Below, piece by piece: positions 35,073 through 47,567 of a DNA stretch of 64,000 bases. The translations under genes and the position numbers were made by a program. The stretch spans positions 183,001,051-183,065,050 of the forward strand of contig CM061138.1 in assembly GCA_030789695.1 (NCBI GenBank), given 5' to 3'. Each line of letters begins with the position of its first letter. The first letter of the stretch is position 1. The stretch comes from Scilla litardierei. Its lineage: Eukaryota; Streptophyta; Magnoliopsida; Asparagales; Asparagaceae. The notes beneath the pieces were generated by a model. The model was not told where the DNA came from. It did no database searches and worked only from the letters and a program-made list of their open reading frames with translations.

Positions 35073-37991
35073 TGTAATACCCCGTTTCCATATGTACGCG
35101 TATTTATATGTATTTTGGCGTAAATACGTATTGGAAGTATTCTCGTATTTTTCTTTAAATATTTTGGTGTAGGAATTATTTTTAAAAGATTTTTAAACTC
35201 ATCTTTTGAATTTAGTAAATAGGAGTATTTGGATGAATACTTGTATTGATGGTGTATATGGTATTTCAACATGTATTTTTATTTTTGCAAAATGCAAATT
35301 CCAAAATTGTTTTACCATGACACCTTAGCTTATTAGGTGTCATCTTGCTAATTAAGAAGGAGACACATGGCTTAGACTTTGACTAAATGAAAGGATGAGA
35401 GGGTTTTAGGGAGACCTAAAATCTAGGCAAAGAAAAACAAAAAAACAAGAAAAATCACATATTCTCTCACTCTCCCTCTCCTTCCCAATTCTGGCCAAAA
35501 TTTTGTCTTCCCCTCTTTCACTCATTTGCTTCATTTTTCTCTCCACCAAGAACTCTTCCAAGCACCCCTCTCATTCCTCAACATTCCTCCATCAAAATTC
35601 ACCTCAAAAATCATCCCAAATCCATCTTTAGAAGTCAATTTGGAGCTTGAAGATAGGAGATTGAAGGAGGCCTAAGAATTCTTCAAGGACTAAGAAGTGC
35701 CAAAGAAATATTTTGGAGGACTTTTGCAAGGTAGAAATTCCTTTCACCTTGGTAGAATTTAGTTTTAGGACAAGGAGAATTGAGTCAACTTTTTCATACT
35801 GAAATTTGATCCAGAAAAACTGAAACTTTGACTAAGTGCTGGAGTTAATTGGCTAATGGGAATGCTTTGAAAATTTTATATGTTGGGTATCTCATTGTTA
35901 TGAACAACTTTCATTTTGATCATTTTTCCAAATTCTAGCCGTATGATTTTATAAAAATTCGGATATGCAAACTGGTGTTTCAATCAAAACTGTTCTGAAA
36001 TTCCAGTATTTTTATTCTCTGTTAAACTGAGAATATCTCCCAACGTAGATAAAAGAAAAATCTGAAAAAAAATATATCCATGTAGATCTAGAAGTCCTAC
36101 CCCAACATCATATAACATATGCTATATGTTCAATTCAAAATGTAGGAGAAATAAGACTTCTTCTGCAACATGTCCAATTTCTGGCAGTTTTGACACTTTG
36201 TATTAAAACAAAGATTTCGGCCACAATTCTTATTGAAATTAGATGTTCTAGGACATTTTGGACAACTACTCTTCAAGATGCACAATACCCAATTTTTTAT
36301 TTCACCCATATCTGCTTGTAAATGGGAGAAAAGCACTGATGAAGTTGATGCAATGTTTCTGTTTTTTATTGTATTGTCATCTGTTACTAAACTGATCCCA
36401 ATAAATCATCCATATCATATTATTTTCTGACATTTGGTATGGCAATGCAAAACACCCATATCTATAACTTTCGTGAAGGGACCAGCGACAAATTCTGACT
36501 GTAGATAGGCTAAATGTGATATTCTTTCTGCTGTAACGGTTTTGACAGATTCATATGCTAATTTTGCTTAGTACTTATCATGGTGTAGTTTTGTTTGAAG
36601 TTAAGTTTGTTTGTGCTAATCATGTTCTCAATGACATGCTCTTGATACATGTAGTTATGCAGATGGTTCATGAAATATTCGTTATGTCAATAATATTTAA
36701 GTTCAAATTGTTTATGCTTTCACATTAGTATGTTCATAACAATGAGTTTGTGATGATATTCCATGCAATTCTTTAATTGAGATGATGACGATGATGATGA
36801 TGATGATATTGTTAAAAGTTGGTTAAAGCAGTATTCAAGTCCGCTAGATGATTCGTTGACAAACGAAGTAATATTTTGAAAACTGAGAGTGAGAATGAGG
36901 AATGTATCAGTCCTCCTAAAGGAGGGTGACACGGAATTGGGGGAAAACGGGTAAACTTTAGGAGTTAAGGAGCGGACATATGATATGAATTCTCACCCGC
37001 TGTATCACTCCCAGAAGGGAGAGTTGAAAGGGTTGGAGAGGCCGCTGGTGTACTCGTGATGCATCGTGACGGTAATTGATGGTTTGCTCCATTTGTCCGA
37101 CAGAAAAATCGAGTTTGTCTCACTCCCATACCTTGTTCCGTTCGGGTACGGAGAGTTACGTGAGGCCCCTCCAGTGCTTGTGTCGCTGGTTGTGGTACCA
37201 CTTTTTCACCCACCCTGGGTGAAGTCCGCCTCCTTAGCGTCCTACGGTTTACACGGGTTCCAAATATGTGAATCAACAACTTATAGTAATTGTCTTTAAT
37301 TTATAAATGTTGTTATCTCATGTCTCCTTACTTTTGTTTACTTTAATGCTGCTATCCCATGGTAACATGTTCTTATGCTTCCTTTCAATATCTGCATTTC
37401 ATAATATGGTTTCATATGCATGTTTTGCAAGTTCTTATAACTAAGTTCGCATGTTGGAATGTGATCACTTTTTTGCACCATGAACCTTACTTGTTAGACC
37501 ACCCTCCCCTAGATAGGTAGACTAGTTCTAAAACTGGGTTCTACTAGAGTGTTATGAGTTTCTACTGGGTCACGCGTTGACGTGTCCCTGTTGACTTTCA
37601 GGTCATGTGAGTTGGAGGTTGGAGATAGCGGCTGGAGCTTTGGAGTTGGTGATCAGTTGTAGTATTGGGTGGTGAGGGGTGTGATGAGAGACTTGTACTT
37701 TTGGTGTTTCTTTTTCGGGTGGACCTTTGTACTTAGAGTTGTGAATATGAAGATGTTGGTGTATGTATAATATGTATCAATGTATCAATAAAATGGAATA
37801 TTGTACTTTTGTTATTTTCTCAGTGTTTTTCTCTGTGATGGAGTTTTACTTGTACTTCCCAGCACGTGCGTAGTACCTGCGGTGTTCTTCCTACTCTCTT
37901 CTTTTCTTTCTTTCTACGTAACACTCGCCTCTTCGGAAATACCTGATACGGATTCGTACTTATCGGGTATCCCGGGAAGCGGGGCATTACA
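35073..37991 (+). repeat. 5' LTR of element C
   Basis: 2919 bp, TGTAATACCCC to GGGGCATTACA, closely matching 41329-44252. It contains a short GAT-repeat at about 36782-36808. I see no credible protein in it. Confidence 0.9.
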
Positions 37992-37993
37992 GT

Positions 37994-38022
37994 TGGTGGC
38001 CCATGCAGGTCTCGAACCTGCG
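37994..38022 (+). promoter_or_regulatory. Extended primer-binding site of element C (tRNA-Ile type)
   Basis: It starts TGGTGGCCCATGCAGG two bases after the LTR. The reverse complement reads as the 3' part of a tRNA: T stem GCAGG/CCTGC around the TTCGAGA loop, acceptor ATGGGCC, then A and CCA. It agrees with plant tRNA-Ile(AAU) as I recall that sequence, over 29 nt, after which the match stops. Usual plant primer sites match 10-18 nt. Confidence 0.75.
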
Positions 38023-39635
38023 GCGTGCGTAAGGATAGTGCGAGTAATGCTCCATAAGGGTAGTTGTGTCCTAAGGTTGGTAGGTGATCGGCCTTAGGGT
38101 AAGTTCCTGGTATTAGGAGAACCGAGGCACAGAGCTTCTTGAGGGTAAACATGGGTAGTTATTTGTCTGTATACATATATGTATGGATGGGTACGTGTTT
38201 GCATGGATATATTAGTATTGTGTGCATATTGGCATGTATTCCTATAGGCATGTATCTATAGATATATCTGTAAGTAAGCAGCATTATATATACTGGTATG
38301 ACTATTTGTGTGTATTCTTATAACTCATAGTATAAGTGTTCGTATATGGATGAACCATGAGGTGTATGTATAGAAGTGTTATTTATATGAATTAAGGAGT
38401 AGATAATATATGATGTGTAAATCTAAGTGTGAGGCATACTATCTGTGAAATGAAGTATTGTGTGTCGTATATAAATATGTGCTAATATATGTTTTATCTA
38501 CATCTAAGTGTATGTGGATGACTATATGATTTTATGTAAAGTTGTAGGTATAAATACTGAATTATATATTTAAGGGATGTAAGGAGATAATTTGTATATG
38601 GATATCTGAGGGATGTTTATATATATGGAGTATTTGTGTGTATAAATATTAGTGTATAAATAAATTCGTGATGTATGTGTTGGTATATGGATGTTGCTTG
38701 TACGTCTGGGTGGATGTACATGTGGATGTATACGAGTGTATGATGGTATACATGGAATAATTATATGTGTATGCGGTTATGTGTTTGTATGAATATACAA
38801 GTATTGTATGTCCGTTGTCGAATGTATATGTGTGCTATACTTATGTGCGTATCTGTATCTATACATACATGTATATGCTACTACCTTAGCTACATGTGTG
38901 ACTATACGTTAGTATGTGATATTATAAGTATATGTGTTAGTATGTGGTTGCACTATCAGATGTAGGTGCAATAGAGTGATTGTATTGATTGAGATGTAAG
39001 TAGCAAGTATGGATATATATTTATAGTGTGTATCATGGACCGATATAGTTGATTGAGCTCTAGGCGATGTATAGATACGGTATACCGGATATATTGGTAA
39101 TATGTGATGTATTTGTACAGGCTGATTGTGTAAATCCATGTGTGGATATTTATTTTCCATTCAAGCATGAGTGGGCATGCCCTAGGTGTATTAGAGTTGT
39201 GTATTTGATACATATATGAAAGATGTATATGGTTGCCTGTCTGACTGTAAGCGAATACGCTTACACCGGTGTTGGATGGATATATCATTATGTGAATATA
39301 TGTGTGTGTTGGTATTATTGTATGCGACTCTATGTGATGACATGTATGTGTATGCATACTATAAATGTGGTTGTGTAAATTGATATAGTGAGATATGTTT
39401 ATATGAGTATAGCTACCATTGGATGTGTACCATAAGTAGTGTGTGAAATATATTGGCTTACTAATTGGTGTGTATAGATATACATAAGTAGGTATGCCAA
39501 GTTATGTAATTTTGGTGAACTTATATGTCATGTGATAATATGTGAGTGTAGCATATGAATGAGATTTATATATGTATATGTATTGTGTATACAAGAGAGA
39601 GTGTATATATGTACTGAATTAATATAATTCTTGTG

Positions 39636-39636
<1 letters not shown>

Positions 39637-39684
<48 letters not shown>
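39637..39684. repeat. (TA)n microsatellite
   Basis: About 24 uninterrupted TA dinucleotides in the interior of element C. Confidence 0.93.
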
Positions 39685-39687
<3 letters not shown>

Positions 39688-39951
39688 TCGTATGTATATG
39701 TGTTTATATATATACATTGAATATGTGTTACGTTGACTGTTTGTATGTAAGTATACTTGTGTAGTGTATATGTGGTTAAATATAGATTTACGTGAGTGCA
39801 TATTGGATATGAACATATACGTATGTATTCTTGTATATATATAAAGTGAGTGTGTACTAGAAGGTTGATATAATATACATATTTACGGACATGGCTATTT
39901 ACTATAGTGATATTTACTGTGTACATTCTTGTGTGCGAACTATTATATATA

Positions 39952-40332
39952 GGGCAATCTTCGGGTGCGAAAAAACCCGTGCGAAAGCCGTGCGAAAACA
40001 TTTTTTTTATTTTTTTGAAATTTTTTTTTTCAAAAATTCTTTTTTTGATGTTTAATCCATACAATTATATACCCCAAGGAAAATAATGTGTGAACCCGTT
40101 GGGCATTAGAGCACCCATCCACCCGTTACAAATTTAACGGTCTCAAAACGTGCGAATTTGATGAAATGCCTTGATCGAAGGCCAAATGACATTATTTCTC
40201 AACCATTATTTTTTGAGGGGGGGTATAACAATATATAATGAGGGTGGAAAAAAGAATTTTTGAAAAAAAATTTCAAAATAAAGATAAAAACATTTTCGCA
40301 CCGAGCGAAATGTTCTCACATGAAGATTTACC
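39952..40332. mobile_element. MULE-type MITE in element C
   Basis: 381 bp. The ends are long inverted repeats of about 90-100 bp: the left starts GGGCAATCTTCGGGTGCG and the right, reversed, starts GGTAAATCTTCATGTGAG. Both then share TGCGAAAA..TTTT, TTTGAAATTTTTTT and CAAAAATTCTTTTTT. It is flanked by ATTATATATA on both sides (39942-39951, 40333-40342). A 9-11 bp duplication with long TIRs is typical of Mutator-like elements. The AT-rich setting makes the duplication less certain. It has no coding capacity. Confidence 0.75.
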
Positions 40333-41328
40333 ATTATATATATATGTCTATATAATTGTCAGTGTTTATACTTATGTGCTTAAGTGATATATTTGCGTAT
40401 GGTTACCCACTTGATATGCGGTGCACCATATCAATGTGTATCATTATTGGTGTATGATTATTTACCATAAGTGCATCAATATATGGATTTACTTACTTAT
40501 GTATGTATGTTAGCAAGGTTGCATACATATTGTTAGCAAGGTTGCATACATATTGGATGTGATATAGTAGTATAGATGGATGTATACTTGGTTGTATACT
40601 TGAACTATACTTTGATGTATCTAGGTATACCCATAGGTATATGTATGTGTAAGTATGCTAGCTCTGTGTCTTATGAGTATGGTGTGTTTAAATATCGTGT
40701 GAACATGTATGTCTGTATATATATATATTTATAAGGAGTGTGTGATTACATATAGAGGTGTATGTATTTAGATATACATATATGTAACCAGGATATAGCA
40801 TATGCCTTTGAACATATACTTGTGTGAATCTTTATGTGAGTACACATGTATTGAGTGAATAAATATTGGTGTGTATATTAATGCCTTGGGTGTATCTATG
40901 TATTTCTACTTATTGATATGTACGGCATTGACACATGTATATTGCTATGTACAGCATTGACACATGTATCCATATGCATACGTGTACTAGCATGTGTGTA
41001 CATATTAGTATGTACATATATGTGAGTGTTCTCATGTCCATATAGATATATAGGTGAGTACATTGTGTATATGGATGAATGTGGAATGTATAGTACTATG
41101 TACGTGTTGTGAGGATTTGTCTGTGTATACCTATATCTTTGGATAGGAATGTGTATATATATGTGTGTTTAATCTATGATATAGTGCATGTATACATGGG
41201 TGTGCAGTATATACATATAGTGTTGTTTGTATTTCGTAGGTAAGGGGGACCCTTAGACTATTCAATCTCCGGTCAGACCCTTAGCATGGAAAGTCCGAGG
41301 GCGGACTTTGTTTTTAATGTGGGTAGAA

Positions 41329-44252
41329 TGTAATACCCCGTTTCCATATGTACGCGTATTTATACGTATTTTGGCGTAAATGTGTATTGGGAGTATTCTC
41401 GTATTTTTCTTTAAATATTTTGGTGTAGGAATTATTTTTAAAAGATTTTTAAACTCATCTTTTGAATTTAGTAAATAGGGGTATTTGGATGAATACTTGT
41501 ATTTATGGTGTATATGGTATTTCAACATGTATTTTTATTTTTGCAAAATGCAAATTCCAAAATTGTTTTCCCATGACACCTTAGCTTATTAGGTGTCATC
41601 TTGCTAATTAAGAAGGAGACACATGGCTTAGACTTTGACTAAATGAAAGGATGAGAGGGTTTTAGTGAGACCTAAAATCTAGGCAAAGAAAAACAAAAAA
41701 AACAAGAAAATCCCATATTCTCTCACTCTCCCTCTCCTTCCCAATTCTGGCCAAAATTTTGTCTCCCCCTCTTTCACTCATTTGCTTCATTTTTCTCTCC
41801 ACCAAGAACTCTTCCAAGCACCCCTCTCATTCATCAACATTCCTCCATCAAAATTCACCTCAAAAATCATCCCAAATCCATCTTTAGAAGCCAATTTGGA
41901 GCTTGAAGATAGGAGATTGAAGAAGGAGGCCTAAGAATTCTTCAAGGACTAAGAAGTGCCAAAGAAATATTTTGGAGGACTTTTGCAAGGTAGAAATTCC
42001 TTTCACCTAGGTAGAATTTAGTTTTAGGACAAGGAGAATTGAGTTAACTTTTTCATACTGAAATTTGATCCAGAAAAACTGAAACTTTGACTAAGTGCTG
42101 GAGTTAATTGGCTAATGGGAATGCTTTGAAAATTTTCTATGTTGGGTATCTCATTGTTATGAACAACTTTCATTTTGATCATTTTTCCAAATTCTAGCCG
42201 TATGATTTTATAAAAATTCGGATATGCAAACTGGTGTTTCAATCAAAACTGTTCTGAAATTCCAGTATTTTTATTCTCTGTTAAACTGAGAATATCTCCC
42301 AACGTAGATAAAAGAAAAATCTGAAATAAATATATTCATGTAGATCTCGAAGTCCTACCCCAACATCATATAACATATGATATATGTTCAATTCAAAATG
42401 TAGGAGAAATAGGACTTCTTCTGCAACATGTCCAATTTCTGGCAGTTTTGACACTTTGTATTAAAACAAAGATTTCGGCCACAATTCTTATTGAAATTAG
42501 ATGTTCTAGGACATTTTGGACAACTACTCTTCAAGATGCACAATACCCAATTTTTTATTTCACCCATATCTGCTTGTAAATGGGAGAAAAGCACAGATGA
42601 AGTTGATGCAATGTTTCTGTTTTTTTATTGTATTGTCATCTGTTACTAAACTGATCACAATAAATCATCCATATCATATTATTTTCTGAAATTTAGTATG
42701 GCAATGCAAAACACCCATATCTACAACTTTTGTGAAGGGACCAATGACAAATTCTGACTGTAGATAGGCTAAATGTGATATTCTTTCTGCTGTAACGGTT
42801 TTGACAGATTCATATGCTAATTTTGCTTAGTACTTATCATGGTGTAGTTTTGTTTGAAGTTAAGTTTGTTTGTGCTAATCATGTTCTCAATGACATGCTC
42901 TTGATACATGTAGTTATGCAGATGGTTCATGAAATATTCGTTATGTCAATAATATTTAAGTTCAAATTGTTTATGCTTTCACATTAGTATGTTCATAACG
43001 ATGAGTTTGTGATGATATTCCATGCAATTCTTTAATTGAGATGATGATGACGACGATGATGATGATGATATTGTTAAAAGTTGGTTAAAGCGGTATTCAA
43101 GTCCGCTAGATGATTCGTTGACAAATGAAGTAATATCTTGAAAACTGAGAGTGAGAATGAGGAATGTATCAGTCCTCTTAAAGGAGGGTGACACGGGTTT
43201 GGGGGAAAACGGGTAAACTTTAGGAGTTAAGGAGCGGACATATGATATGAATTCTCACCCGCTGTATCACTCCCAGAAGGACGAGTTGAAAGGGTTGGAT
43301 AGGCCGCTGGTGTACTCGTGATGCATCGTGACGGTAATTAATGGTTTGCTCTGTTTGTCCGACAGAAAAACCGAGTTTGTCTCACTCCCATACCTTGTTC
43401 CGTTCGGGTACGGAGAGTTACGAGAGGCCTCTCCAGTGCTCGTGTCGCTGGTTGTGGTACCACTTTTTCACCCACCCTGGGTGAAGTCCGCCTCCTTAGC
43501 GTCCTACGGTTTACACAGGTTCCAAATATGTGAATCAACAACTTATAGTAATTGTCTTTAATTTATAAATGTTGTTATCTCATGTCTCCTTACTTTTGTT
43601 TACTTTAATGCTGCTATCCCATGGTAACATGTTCTTATGATTCCTTTCAATATCTGCATTTCATAATATGGTTTCATATGCATGTTTTGCAAGTTCTTAT
43701 AACTAAGTTCACATGTTGGAATGTGATCACTTTTATGCGCCATGAACCTTACTTGTTAGACCACCCTCCCCTAGATAGGTAGACTAGTTCTAAAACTGGG
43801 TTCTACTAGAGTGTTATGAGTTTCTACTGGGTCACGCGTTGACGTGTCCCTGTTGACTTTCAGGTCATGTGAGTTGGAGGTTGGAGATAGCAGCTGGAGA
43901 TTTGGAGTTGGTGATCAGTTGTAGTATTGGGTGGTGAGGGGTGTGATGAGAGACTTGTACTTTTGGCGTTTCTTTTTCGGGTGGACCTTTGTACTTAGAG
44001 TTGTGAATATGAAGATGTTGGTGTATGTATAAGATGTATCAATGTATCAATAAAATGGAATATTGTACTTTTGTTATTTTCTCAGTGTTTTTCTCTGTGA
44101 TGGAGTTTTACTTGTACTTCCCAGCACGTGCGTAGTACCTGTGGTGTTCTTCTACTCTCTTCTTTTCTTTCTTCCTACGTAACACTCGCCTCTTCGGAAA
44201 TACCTGATACGGATTCGTACTTATCGGGTATCCCGGGGAGCGGGGCGTTACA
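41329..44252 (+). repeat. 3' LTR of element C
   Basis: 2924 bp, TGTAATACCCC to GGGGCGTTACA, followed by the GATTT duplication. It is highly similar to 35073-37991. Confidence 0.9.
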
Positions 44253-44461
44253 GATTTTGGTGTGGCTGGACGTACCCAAGTTTGGGGAACCAAGGTAAAT
44301 TCTTGTGTTTGCGTTTGGATTGATTGTATTGATTAATTCCTCTTGCACTTATTATTCCACATTTGCAAGCTTAATTTTAATTGCACAATTTATTGTCATT
44401 ACTCTCTTCACCCCCCTCTAGAGTGTTTGTTGTTAGTATTGCAAGGTAGACGGTCCTTACA
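44253..44461 (+). repeat. 3' LTR of element B, last piece
   Basis: It begins with the second GATTT copy and continues the B LTR (GGTGTGGCTGGACGTACCC...GACGGTCCTTACA). Its end matches the B 5' LTR end at 13373. Confidence 0.88.
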
Positions 44462-46895
44462 AAAAAACTCTATGATCGTCCTAAGTCAGACAGAACATAG
44501 ACATAAAAAGAATTTGCAGCGGAAGAATAAACTAGTTAATCTAATTAACATGCAGTTAAACAATTTAACTTAGCCCTAAGGTACAAGACGCTTAGCCAAG
44601 TTATATGCCGACTCGAGATGGATCTGACCATCCTAAAAAGGATCTAACTTACTGCGATTAAATTAAACTAATGCTTATAAATTACATACCCGGAATCTCA
44701 ACCTTGGGGCAGGCGAGATGTTCTGCACCGTCTTTCGAGCCGCTCCCCGTCTCACGCCGAGCCGCTCCTTGAACCGCTCCCCGAACCGCTCCCCAAACCG
44801 CTCCGCATCCCGAGGCGATCAATCCTCGTGTCGCCGAGCCAACCACGCGCCGAAGAAAGTTTCACGTGAGTGAAACCTTCGCCTAGATTTCGGATCCAAA
44901 TCCGAACTCCTTTGCGGCTTTGCTAGAGCCCTCAAGAGTAAGGCAGAAATATAGGGAGATAGAGAAATATTAATTTAAGCGTAGATCCGAGCGTGCTCCA
45001 ACATTTACGAGAGCCGCTCAGATCTAGAGCTTGGGACAAGTTTGGAGGAAGGGGGAGGCCCCGATTTATAGAGGCGGCGGACTCTCCCCTTTTCCGCACA
45101 ACCGATGTGGGACTATTAATTTTAGAGTTAATTAAATCAAGTTAGTTTATCCTTCACAAAGTGCAAACTTCCGTGAATTTTAACTCACTCACCGTTGAGC
45201 TTCATGATTGATACAACCTATCAATTCGAAGGGTGTTCAACGGTGAATGCATTGGAAAAAACCGTTCGTCAATCGGAGTTTGTTTGACCCTCTAATTGAT
45301 CGCCCAAAGTTCAGCCCACGACTTGTTTTTCACAAAAACTGAGCCGTCAAAACTGCCCAACCTAGGTTTCAATTCTGCGGGGCCCACCAGGCCAGCTGGG
45401 CGAGCCCAGAACAGGTCAGAACCTGGTCTGGGAGCGCCCAGACTGGCGCGCCCAAACTGGGCGCCTCGGCGCCCAGGCCCTGGTTTGGGCCGGGTGCCCA
45501 AGCACGGGCGCCCAGGCCCGGTCACCCTGGGCTGTGCCTGAGTCTAGCCAGGCGCCCAGTCCAGACCCAGTCTAGCCTGGGTCAGCCTGGTCTGACCTGG
45601 TCTGATCCGTTGAACTCTTTTGGGCATAACTTGGGCATTTGGCGTCCGATTTGGACGCCGTTCGAACCTGGGCATAGACCGGGACATTCCCGTCTTACCC
45701 GTGAAGTTTTCCTTACGTTTATATTATTAAATATAGTCTTAAACAATTTAAAACACATTTAAACTCTTTTGCATCATATGCAAATTAGTCCATATCTAGA
45801 CTTAAATTATCATATTGCATCAAATGCAATTATTCCATCCTTTGCATCAAAAATGCAAATATTCTCCCTAACTAATTTCTACCTATTACTAGACGAAGGT
45901 CGCACTCTTTGTGTGACCCTACGGCCTGACCTTACTACAGGTTGGGCTCGAAGCCCTATACGGCGATAACCACGAGCAGTGGATACCGTCCCTGTTTCAG
46001 AATCATCATAATGTGGTTAGCTCATCAACATGAGAATTGTCGGGACCACCCTGACCGTGTCTGTGATGAGTTCTGTAGTTATAGTCTCTTCGTCTAAACT
46101 ATGTCGTGTAGATCAAGTCGAGGGTACGATTAAACTGTCAACCCCAATAACTTGACTCCGGTTAGTTTCTATCGATCTTTAGTCAACTAATGTTGGACTT
46201 CTTCCAACATACTCTGCGCAGAGATTTAACTAAAGACCGAACTAACTCTACGACACTAACTCCTATTGACCGGGAGAGACGAATCCTCTCTTGGTCATTA
46301 CTCTCATGGTACGCTTCAAGTGACACTCAATCAAAGACCTTTCGACAGGCCTAGCCTCGAAGTTAGGTCAGTGGTCTAAGTGGCACTGTTCATGCACAGG
46401 TTCGTAAAATGACCTCAAGTCAAAAGACCAACTAGCCTATCATCACTAAGAGTTATCATTGACAGATTGGTCAATGTAACCATATGATAACTCTTGTGGA
46501 TCGTTCAGTAAACTCATTCTCTAATGAGCACTTGTATCTCGTCTCCGACTTCACCAAGTCGAACGATCATGAGATCATCGCCACCGCTTAACGGTGAAGA
46601 CTAAGACACAATGGTCTATTCGATGTTTCGATATCCTTGTCTCGAAACATCTACGACCACGAATCCTTTTAGACTTATGCTACAGACGGTCAAACATTTC
46701 TCCATGATCGAGATACTCATCTCGATACATGTTTGGCCTTGCATAAAGTCTCAGGACTTTACCTAAGTTAATATCTAATGTTTTCTATATTATAACATAG
46801 ATAAATTATTACCAAACAGCTTACTGTTATTTCAAACAAGACGTTTGTGCTATTCACACAGAGATAAATAGCCTCGAGGGCATCATATCTCTACA
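44462..46895 (-). repeat. LARD 5' LTR, main piece
   Basis: It continues the LTR begun at 10466-10499, matches 4159-6571, and on the minus strand begins TGTAGAGATATGATG. It is followed by the CTACA duplication at 46896-46900. Confidence 0.88.
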
Positions 46896-46900
46896 CTACA

Positions 46901-47567
46901 TCTGGTAGAATTAGCCTGTAATAACAGTTATCAAGCTAGCATAGGCATGGCGCCATTTGCAGTCTTGTATGGAAGGAAGTGTCGATCTCCTCTCAGTTGG
47001 GATGATGTTGGAGATCACGAGTTATTGGGCCCGGATATGATCGCAGAAACCATAGAAGTTGTAAGAGTCATCAGAGACAATCTTCGCATAGCTCAGGACC
47101 TTTATAAGCATTGGGCAGATGCGAAGAGGTGACACTTAGAATTTCAGCCTGGAGAGTTAGTATTTTTGAATATCTCGCCAACACGAGGGCTGATTCGTTT
47201 TGGAAGACGAGGGAAGCTGAGTCCAAGATATATTGGGCCTTTCGAAGTTCTAGCTCAGGTTGGAGAAGTGGCTTATAGAATTGCCTTGCCAGTATCTCTT
47301 GAGGGAGTGCATAATGTGTTTCACATATCGCAACTCAGGAGGTGTGTTGGAAATCCGGATCATGTCGTCGACTTCTCGGAGATGTAAGTACGACCAGACT
47401 TGACTTATGATCAGCAACCTGTGGCCATTCTAGACCAGAGGCAGAAGATGCTGAGGAAGAAATCGATCAACCTAGTGAGGGTTATGTGGCACCGCGAGTC
47501 ACCAGGAGAGTCTACCCGGGAACTCGAGGATGAGATGAAAGAGAAGTACCCTCACTTGTTTGTCTGA
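46901..47567 (+). pseudogene. Tekay integrase C terminus and chromodomain (element F, right piece)
   Basis: The codon left open at 4134 is completed at 46901, and the frame goes on through typical Tekay/Del integrase motifs (NNSYQASIGMAPFAVLYG, then KCRSPLSW). It continues through the C-terminal SH3-like part (LIRFGRRGKLSPRYIGPFEV and YRIALP..HNVFHISQLR) and a chromodomain-like end (PVAILDQRQKMLRKKSINLV, VMWHRES), finishing with TGA at 47565. Integrase joins element DNA to the target; the chromodomain of this lineage is thought to steer insertion to heterochromatin. Two in-frame stops, TGA near 47130 and TAA near 47385, inactivate it. A Trp usual in the last helix of the chromodomain is Arg here (STREL). 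Confidence 0.9.

Larger units (their letters stand above)
38023..41328 (+). other. Low-complexity internal domain of element C
   Basis: 3.3 kb of AT-rich sequence made of short TGTATATG-like words. The long minus-strand frames here are low-complexity Tyr/Ile/His/Thr products and not genes. It holds an (AT)n run at 39637-39684 and the MITE at 39952-40332. Upstream of the 3' LTR are a GGGGGACCCTTAG stretch, a small AAGTCCG/CGGACTT hairpin at about 41291-41308 and the weak purine tract GGGTAGAA. No gag or pol remains. Confidence 0.75.
35073..44252 (+). mobile_element. Tekay-related non-autonomous LTR element C
   Basis: TGTAATACCCC...GCGTTACA with two LTRs of 2919 and 2924 bp. The exact duplication GATTT lies at 35068-35072 and 44253-44257. 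The LTR starts align with the LTR of the chromovirus F (47662-50380) over hundreds of bases, so C belongs to the same broad Tekay group. Its 3.3-kb interior has no gag or pol. It sits in the 3' LTR of element B and holds a MITE. Confidence 0.88.
10500..44461 (+). mobile_element. Gag-only Sirevirus-like element B, heavily nested
   Basis: It starts TGTTGAGTATTGG in the LARD LTR and ends CCTTACA at 44461, where the LARD LTR resumes; both junctions lie in an A run (duplication AAAAA). B's own parts are: 5' LTR (10500-13373), primer site, gag (13410-14417 plus 24894-25945), 3' spacer (25946-26884), and a 3' LTR in pieces (33663-35072, 44253-44461). Protease, integrase and reverse transcriptase are absent. 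Inserted inside B are an organellar fragment, Athila E, element D and element C. Confidence 0.85.
4135..46895 (-). mobile_element. LARD-like non-autonomous LTR element, interrupted by element B
   Basis: On the minus strand the element runs TGTAG...CTTCA, with two LTRs of about 2.44 kb, an initiator-Met primer site at 10452-10464, and a 3.9-kb internal domain without gag or pol. The exact 5-bp duplication CTACA lies at 4130-4134 and at 46896-46900. Element B (10500-44461) sits inside its 5' LTR. Removing the LARD and one CTACA copy restores an open integrase frame of element F. Long LTRs plus a non-coding interior fit the LARD class (large retrotransposon derivatives). Confidence 0.85.

Noticed and set aside
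36130..36336. Cys-rich minus-strand frame present in both LTRs of element C (also 42388-42594)
   Set aside because: Identity between copies is explained by the recent origin of the LTR pair, and there is no known domain or sign of translation.
37994..38022. A tRNA-Ile gene
   Set aside because: Only the T arm and acceptor end are present, in antisense, exactly at the primer-site position after an LTR.
38765..40064. Frames rich in Tyr, Ile, His and Cys in the interior of element C
   Set aside because: They are products of low-complexity TGTATATG-like sequence and of the (TA)n run.
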